Assembly (NCBI RefSeq): GCF_004359215.1
Contig: NC_090613.1
Location: 3,443,173-3,507,172 of the forward strand
Direction: 5' to 3'
From: Bremia lactucae
Lineage: Eukaryota; Oomycota; Peronosporomycetes; Peronosporales; Peronosporaceae
Length of the DNA stretch: 64,000 nucleotides
The position numbers were made by a program, and so were the translations under genes. Shown here in pieces: positions 57,091-64,000 of this stretch (position 1 is the first letter of the stretch; each line of letters starts with the position of its first letter). The notes beneath the pieces are model-generated. The model was not told the DNA's origin. It searched no databases and saw only the letters and a program-made list of their open reading frames with translations.

Positions 57091-57666
57091 TTAGGCACGT
57101 CGCCGTGTTCTGCTGGAACTGCCCATATTTGAGCCAGTGCCAGGATGACTTTGCCGCTCTTCAAATCCATTACAGCGGCGAACGTCGCTGTAATCCTTGC
57201 CGAAACACTGCTCGTTGCCCCGTGCTACCACGCGTGACTTGTATCGCTCGATGTTCGTTTCGGCATCCGACTTCGTTTTCAAGACCCACTTGGTGTGGAG
57301 TGCTCGCATCTCTTTAGCTTAAGTTACCAACTTCCACGTATCATTTGCTTCCAGCGAGTTAATTTCAGCGCTCGCAGCGCACTTCCATTCCAAGCGCTTG
57401 TCACTTTTAAAAGTTAACTTCGAATTACTCGGATCCACGCGGTAAGTTGCTCCAACGATCTCACGTGGAGGTGACTTCTTCCCACCGCATCGCGTTGTCA
57501 TGCGCGGTGTCTCGGAAAATGGCTTGGTATTTGACCTATTCCTTTGCCCACCGCGCTTACCACGCGACCTTGATGGCCCTTTACTCGCACGTGGCTCCTC
57601 CGGAGGCCGTGGAGTATCCAAGAAGTTGTCAGTCTCGACCGACTTAAGCCTTGCCCCTGTTGACAC
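57091..57666 (-). pseudogene. Ty1/copia fragment: RT N-terminus and linker, minus strand
   Basis: Minus-strand frames 57666-57319 (linker: EWKCAASAEINSLEANDTWKLV) and 57309-57091 (TKWVLKTKSDAETNIERYKSRVVARGNEQCFGKDY, partly quoted) are the start of a copia reverse transcriptase. The orientation is opposite to the integrase piece at 56400-56882, so the two come from an inversion or two insertions. Confidence 0.8.
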
Positions 57667-58164
57667 TAAATCAGCAGTACTGGATCCGGACTCAGCCAGC
57701 GGATGCAGGGATCGCTGTTATGGCTGGCTCGCTATACGCGTGCAGATGTCGCAAAAGTCAAGCAACTCGGCGAGCTCATGCGCCGACGACGAGCGATTGG
57801 CAGTTGCGAAAACGACTGCTATGTACCTGAGGATACTAAGGACGTCAAGCTTCGCCTAGGACAGTGATGCAGCCTTTGCGGACGGTGCAACATTTCGTGT
57901 GGATGGTATGATCGTGGGTTGGACCTGCTGGAAGCAGGCAATCAACTCACTGTCGACAATTGAAGTGGAAGTTACGTCGGCATAGCACGCCGGACAAGAA
58001 CAACTGGACCTGTGTTATTTTAATTTGGGTTGGACTCTGTAGTTTCCCATTACAGTGGAAATGGATAATTAAGCGGTCATTCGTCAAATGGAAAATGAAG
58101 AGAGCTCGGCACGTGCGACATCTTGATATCAAGCAAAAGTTTATAGAGATTCAATTTTGACGAA

Positions 58165-58410
58165 GTTTTCTTATTGGAACCCCGCACCCCTCATTATACT
58201 ATGGGGAATTTCGGCTACAGGGCCTCCTCCCACCCAACTATCACACACCTTCGGTGCGGGTTGGCAGGGCGGCCATCCATTGGATGGTTCTCGTCTGCTT
58301 TTTTAACCTATCTCCGGCGATGTGTCATCGTACCGCCCTCCGCGGTATCGATCCACGTACCTCCCGGTCCCAGTTCCAGTGCTTAACCACTCGGCCACTG
58401 AGGTCGGTAG
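58165..58410 (-). repeat. tRNA-derived SINE-like element
   Basis: On the minus strand the 5' part resembles a Ser/Leu-type tRNA: box A TGGCCGAGTGG (58397-58387) and box B GGATCGATACC (58354-58344), 32 bases apart, as for an internal RNA polymerase III promoter. The box B match to GGTTCGANTCC is imperfect and no cloverleaf acceptor stem closes. About 180 bp of unrelated sequence follows, which is the layout of a SINE and not of a functional tRNA. The 3' limit is an estimate. Confidence 0.55.
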
Positions 58411-61168
58411 CTAAAGTTTATAGAGGACACACCAAGAAGAGGATTTTAAGAACCAGCTTTGTGTGAACTGAGGCGATGACGGCAGACTTGCTGTCAGCGC
58501 CTCTCGCCTGTGGGCGCTAATGGAGATGTGATCATTTTACCGTAGCAGGATGGACTAAATCAAGCGTGCAGTAAGAGACAGACGGCAATGTGAGGAAGGA
58601 GTTTTGGAAGGCGATGCTGCAGCAGAGTTTCTGGACTCGCTAAAGACGTTACTAGAATAGCAAGGGGTTCGAAACGCCTTCCGTTGTGATGTTCACAGCG
58701 CGGTGGTTTCGGCGGAAGATGAAATTGGGAGTTTTTAAGTGTAAGGTGTGCGGGGTAAGGCACAGGGACAAGTAAGTCTGATAAGAAGAGAGTGAAAGGC
58801 TCACATGCATAATATATCTTTGTCTTTTGCTATACACCACCCTAGCAACTTCAACCCAACGTTCAGCCCCAAATCTCCCAAATTATTACCTATTGTAAGT
58901 ATAAGAAGAAGCTTGCAATTATCTTGCTTAAACTTGCTTAGTAGATGACCAAAAGGGCAGCATTTTCTGAATTTTAGATGAGCTATTTAAGCGTATTAAG
59001 AGGTTTGGCAATTAGCCTGACACTTTGAAGCGCTACATTAATTCTTTGTTATTAGGCTTCGTTTCAATAGTCGACAATTTTGTTCGAAATTATCATACTG
59101 GAGTAAAGATGACAAAAATACAGCAATAAAACATCGAAGCTGATCCTAAACAAGTAAATCAGTGGCGTCTTCACTAATAGCCGCACTATTGCTAGAATCT
59201 GTGAAGTAAACATATAAATATGGCAAGAGGCTCCTCCCTTACGATATTTGAATGTATTGCCGTCTCGTAACGAATTGGTAATTTCATGCACAACAGAAAT
59301 GATGTTACAGTCATCTGTCATTTATTGCTTCAATAAATTGGAAGAAGGCTTCAACTTTCTTGAGTACTCGGCGTTGGTCTGGCCGAGACGGCGTCAGCCG
59401 CTACTAATGAAGAGATGTTGTTAAGGCTGCGACCACTCGAGGTGCTCGCAACAAATTTTTACCAAGAACAAGCAAAAGGCCGACAAGCGAGCAGACAAAA
59501 CGACGACGCCACAACTAAACACTTACTTCCAATTTGTTCAAGCGCCACATAGCCCAGTCGCATTCAAGGCTTGACGGAAATACTAGCAATAAATCTCTTA
59601 GCGACCGCGTCGATGCCACAGCCAATCTTTGAGCTACTTAAACCCCTTAACTTGCTGAATAAGGTCAGGTGCTTGCTGGTTTTATTCAGTGAATTTAGGG
59701 GTGCCATCGTACCACAGACACTTGCGCAGGTGCATGCTGCGCAGCTGGTAGTGGTACGATGACAGGATGCATAAACATTGCCCATTTATTGGAAAAGTTT
59801 GTGTCACAGTGACCTGCACTTCAAGAAATCGGTCAAATTGGTTAACGTCTTAAGAGGGTGCGTCGATGAGTTCGGCCTTATACAAAGTTCTGTGGTAAAT
59901 GGATAGGAGCCTGATGGAGTCCAACATTACCACATCGACTATGTGGGCTTTTCATAGGACAATGGCTAAGATTTTCTTACATATTATAGCTGGAAGTCAA
60001 GTCTTGATCGCGAGCGAATGGAATGTAAGTAAGGCATTTGATGCTTATATTCAAGATCACTCCTCATCTGCAGCGCAGAGATCACCCGATCAAGGCGGAG
60101 TATAAATAGGCTGAAACAATTTAGTAAAGTGTTGCATGAGAGCGACATGGTGTCACTGTACCTGCCCCGCCTGGAGGAGGAGGAAAGCAAGCAGCGTCGC
60201 ACCCAGTGACCAAATAGTGACTTAGACGAAGTCAGCCACGAGGAAGAAGCGAAATTGCATCGGAACGACAGGTTAGAGGACTCAATTGTACCAAAGTCAC
60301 AGCCGTCTCAGCAACAAATGGACAAAATCGACATTGGGGAGCAAGACAAGGTGATACCAATATAGAGCCAACGTCTCGCCACACATTGTTTTTCAAGGAA
60401 AAATGTCATCTCAAGAAGGAACACCAACATGAGGACTGAAGGGCAGCCCCCACAGCCAGCCTTCAACTAAAGCTTAAACATCGCCTTCGAAGTTGCCCTG
60501 GTTCTGTCCTACTGGGAACAGCTTGCGCTACTACATGGTCCTTTAGGAAAAGTAGACGCATGGTGCGTGACACTCCGAGGATCTCACAGCACGGATGTAC
60601 ATGTGCAGTGAAATGCCCTTCCAGTAACGAGACAACGCTTCCCGCCAGCTTGCTCAGTCTCTTCGAACGAGCCTTCGTCAAGAGTGCAGAGGTCTTTTCA
60701 AGATATATTCAAAATGGCTACGAAGATTACGAAGGAATTGATCATTACGAAATGGGCGTTCAAGGAGATAGTGCGGAGATAATCCAGCTAGCACAAATGG
60801 GCCCATGTCCCTGTACTGAATCAGTGGACTAAGGTGATTAAATCGGGAACCAGAACGCCCTAGATACGACATCGGGATCTTTGAAACCAGTGTACAAAGA
60901 TTTTATGCGTAACCCATCAAAGTTTACTGCATTAGAAATTTTCTGACTAAAAATTATGTGCAATGTCAGCGGGACTATTTAACCGGTATTAGGCCCGAGA
61001 TATAACGGAAGACGAATGGAAATCATTGCAGGACTGGTGGAAGGAAATGTAGCGTGCCGCTATCAGTCGGCCTTCATCCGGCAGGTCTTCAAAAGTAAAG
61101 AAGACCATGCACGAGCCCCCAGTATTCAGCCGCATTGTTTGTGGTATCGGCAGCACTGTGCGCCATGC
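58411..61168. other. No gene recognised
   Basis: 2.7 kb with many short broken frames on both strands. The plus strand near 60120-60830 contains a charged stretch (SLYLPRLEEEESKQ) and other unfamiliar segments that could be a decayed ORF. No catalytic motif, RNA gene or repeat border was recognised. Confidence 0.35.
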
Positions 61169-64000
61169 TCAAAATCTACAGAGCGCAAGCGGCGCGCGTC
61201 TGAATGTTGAGTGGACAATGACGAACCTCGAAATCGTGTGGTGCTCGTCGAAATTGTGTCTTGGCTCTGGCGATGTGTGCCTCTTCTGGTAAGGCCGGGT
61301 CTTCCATCCAGTGGAGTCGCTCAGACAAGATGGCATGAATCGTTGTAGATGCTGCAAAACGCCAGAGTTCCCGAGCCGCCGAAAATACCGCATCCTTCGC
61401 GTCTCCCATCTCATCACCTTGAGTGAAAGAACGTTTAATCGCATCCCAGGCCGCGTATGGAACCTCTGGAAGATCCGGCTCAAACGCCCATACATTGAAG
61501 CCCATCTTGCTAAATCCTCCAAGCGCTCACTACCTGTCCAAGAGAAGCCCCCAATGGCGATGCGCACTGGAGCATATCCGAAACACATGTCGTGCCACGG
61601 TAGGCAGGGTCCGAGAACACTCGGGTACGGGGCAGGAAAGATCTTGGCTCGCCCAATGTCATAGTGGGAAGCTGTTGCATTTCAGGCGATACAGCGTTTG
61701 TGCGTTGGTCGGAAATATAAAGAAGCACGTATCCAGCGTATATCCACGTAATATTAGATGTCTCGTCCAAAACCACTTGAAAGTCCAGCTTTGACACTCG
61801 CTTTTCGAGAAATTGTTTTGCTTCATCGCGCTGGTGTTTGGACACAGCCTGTAAAAAATTTCTTCGGTACGGATGCCAGCGCCGCCGTCCTGCCCAGATA
61901 TGTACTACGCGGGTGAGCGCCGGGTGTGCGCCAAAGTGTAAAGGAGTGCCGCCATCACTGGACGCCGCAATATCGCATGTGGACATCGACGAGACTGGTG
62001 TCATTTCACCCTCCATGCCCGTATCAAAATGAGTCAGCGGTGACCCTGCACCAGTTATGATACCGATGTGCCTTGGTAGAGTACGTAATCCGGTTCAATT
62101 GCTCAATATACGAGGGCTGGAAAGTTGTAGAGAAAAGCGAGCAGAATGAATCAAAGTGCCATCTCTTCGCCATTGAATGGTTTGCCATGTCGAGCCGTAC
62201 GAGTACCGTATAATTTTACTTTGGCATACCGTCCAAGACATTATGTCACGCAGGTAATTCGTGCCTCGTGCAACATCAGCACCCTTCAAACTATAGGATG
62301 TACCTCGGCGGTCCAGCAGCCGTGACATATCCGTCAACGTGGCGGGTGTAGTCCATTTGTGGTCGAACCTCCTCGAAGACGCTACTTCAGCCCTCATTCC
62401 TACACAGAGGTTGTCATCAATGACCCGTCGAACATCAATAGTAACACTTTTGTCGGTGTTATAGACGACCTCGGCCTTCGAAGTAAATGCGACGGCCCTT
62501 CGACAGACTTCCTTGACGACGCCTTGGCGCGCATATCGAGTCGTCAAAAGGCCAATAATTTCCGAGCCGGTGTGCCATAGAGTCACTTGATATCTTAGGT
62601 GCTTGTCTGCACTCCAACAAGGCGTAATGTAATGTGGATCAGACGCTGCAGATCCCCATAGGCAGTCTCCAATCAGTAAGTCTAGCGAGAACGCTGTAGC
62701 TGCCCATTGACCAACTGCTGTAGCCGCCATAGTCGTCAATTTCGCTGGAATGCACGGCACCGCAAGGCCACCCTGTTGTATCGGGAGTGAAGCCATCTCG
62801 AAAGGGACCGAAGGTCTAGACCGCTTACCACCCCAGACACTCCAAACAAAGTCCTTAATCAAATTCGTCAACCGGGTGACCATGGCTGGAGGAGGCCAGC
62901 AGTGCCGAGCTAGGACAAGTATCTTGGGCACCGCTATGGCACTGGCAAGGCGAGCTCGTTGTTCCACCGTGTGGGTCTTCTCCTTGGTTAGCACAAGCAG
63001 GCTCCGAAGACATCGTAAGCATTTATTCCATTTATCCGCCACCACCTCCTGCTCACCCACCATCACACCAAGACATCGGCAGAATTCGCTTGAAGTCAGT
63101 AGTGTTAGGCCACAAGTGATCAGAGGCAATGCTCTTTCGCGAGTGTTTAGAGCAATGGTCTTTGATTTTGAGCGGATTGTCAGCAGGCCGGAGACGCTAG
63201 CGAAATCATCAAAATGTGCTTTAACCTGCGTAGCCGTAGCCCGATCGCGCAGGTAGACGGCCGTGTCATTAGCGTTTCCCGAAAGTTTAGTTTCTGCGAT
63301 CCGCTCGCCAGATTTAAATTGCACCCCAGAATGTCCATTCTCTCGTGGATCATACGATAAACACAACACTATCGAGGGCGAGAATAAAGAGAAGTGGTGC
63401 AAGTGAGCCCCCTGCCGAATCCCGCAATTGACTTCCCGTCGACGAGATCGGTTTCCATTAAAATAAATTGACACGTTGTGCCGCGATGTAAGGCCTCCAC
63501 TATCGAAACAAAATGTGACGAAAATCCAAGCCACTTCAATGCGGAAAGTAGAGAATGACGTTGCAGTGTGTCGTAAGCCTTTGCAAAATTAAGGAGCAAA
63601 GCAACGGCTCCGTGAAGATCACTGTCTAGTCTAGGTGCTTCGCATACCGCCTTAAAATATATCCGACGCTGTGTGGATCAAACGCTGCGGGACGAATCCA
63701 ACTTGGGCTGGCGAAACGATTTGCGACAGCAGAGGCTGCTCTGAGCACGTCAGAATCTTGGTAAATAACTTGTTAGAAATACTCCGTAAAATCTGGCGAC
63801 GCTGTTATTTGTGTGCGTATCGAATCTGTGCCGAGCCACTACCTACGCCGCTACATGTGAGACAGAAGGCCAAGTCGTTCTGATAGCCAGTTTCTTGGCT
63901 CGTGCCGAAAATCTACCAGCGACCCCGCGACCGCAAGGGTATGACCTCGCATTACAGCTCGCAAATGATCTATTTGCCCAAGGGTATTTCCTGTCCCTCA
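61169..64000 (-). mobile_element. LINE (non-LTR) ORF2 remnant, minus strand, running off the window
   Basis: Reading the minus strand from 64000: ISNKLFTKILT, SPAQVGFVPQRLIHTASDIF (63720-63650), LLNFAKAYDTLQRHSLLSAL (63597-63538), REVNCGIRQGAHL, then the active-site block SGNANDTAVYLRD (63285-63245). The 479-codon frame 63534-62095 continues through the thumb (LTSSEFCRCLGVMV, HTVEQRARLASAIAVPKILVLARHC) and a distal domain. Frames at 62016-61510 and 61505-61176 probably represent the C-terminal part. The catalytic box should be Y-A-D-D but is N-A-N-D. A frameshift lies near 63420. Confidence 0.75.

Noticed and set aside
58344..58410. A functional tRNA-Ser/Leu gene.
   Set aside because: Box A is good, but box B is imperfect and the acceptor stem does not close; SINE-like is the better reading.
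1..64000. CRISPR arrays, bacterial operons, rRNA genes.
   Set aside because: No regularly spaced repeats, no Shine-Dalgarno-led gene series and no rRNA-like sequence; spliced genes and retrotransposons indicate a eukaryotic nuclear genome.

Overview
The window looks like a piece of an oomycete genome, most likely a plant-pathogenic Peronosporales/downy-mildew relative. The host genes have very short GT-AG introns (56-200 bp, mostly 60-77 bp) and lie a few hundred bases or less apart. A short secreted protein carries a degenerate RXLR-EER motif. Everything else is a dense, nested pile of Ty3/gypsy and Ty1/copia retrotransposons, LINE fragments and one tRNA-derived SINE-like copy. The species cannot be named from sequence alone.

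Layout. 1-2450: Ty1/copia debris split by the 3' end of a Ty3/gypsy element in minus orientation. 2483-8531: chromovirus-type Ty3/gypsy element A (+), with no 3' LTR. 8532-15141: chromovirus element D (-), with its 5' LTR at 14657-15141. 15142-17560: 3' remnant of a further gypsy element (E) with an internal tandem duplication. 19225-19650: a candidate RXLR-like effector alone between repeats. 20090-27826: LTR-to-LTR gypsy element B (+), a sister of A.

Host island 1 (28054-32336): a five-exon gene (-) whose N-terminus resembles the large subunit of TFIIA, a succinate dehydrogenase cytochrome b subunit (+), a doubtful small ORF and a four-finger C2H2 protein (+). 33900-43400: a decayed LINE (+) with a Ty3/gypsy element (C, 35241-41104) inserted in it. 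C has both LTRs and a perfect 5-bp target-site duplication. 44547-47310: copia, LTR-like and gypsy fragments.

Host island 2 (47679-55649): a ten-exon FANCI homologue (-), a two-exon ubiquilin (-), and a divergently transcribed two-exon Cys-rich protein (+). 56400-64000: copia fragments in opposite orientations, a SINE-like copy, poorly interpretable sequence, and a LINE (-) running off the window end with a damaged reverse-transcriptase active site.

How it fits together. The host genes are housekeeping (respiratory complex II, transcription, interstrand-crosslink repair, ubiquitin shuttling). The only gene with a plausible infection role sits in the repeat-rich, gene-poor compartment, which is the usual arrangement for oomycete effectors. 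The most unusual signal is in gypsy families A, B and D: their coding DNA and LTRs are packed with short inverted repeats, including perfect palindromes of 26 and 30 bp, and I did not see this in element C. A and B also share the same inactivating reverse-transcriptase lesions inside a tract that is far more similar than its flanks.
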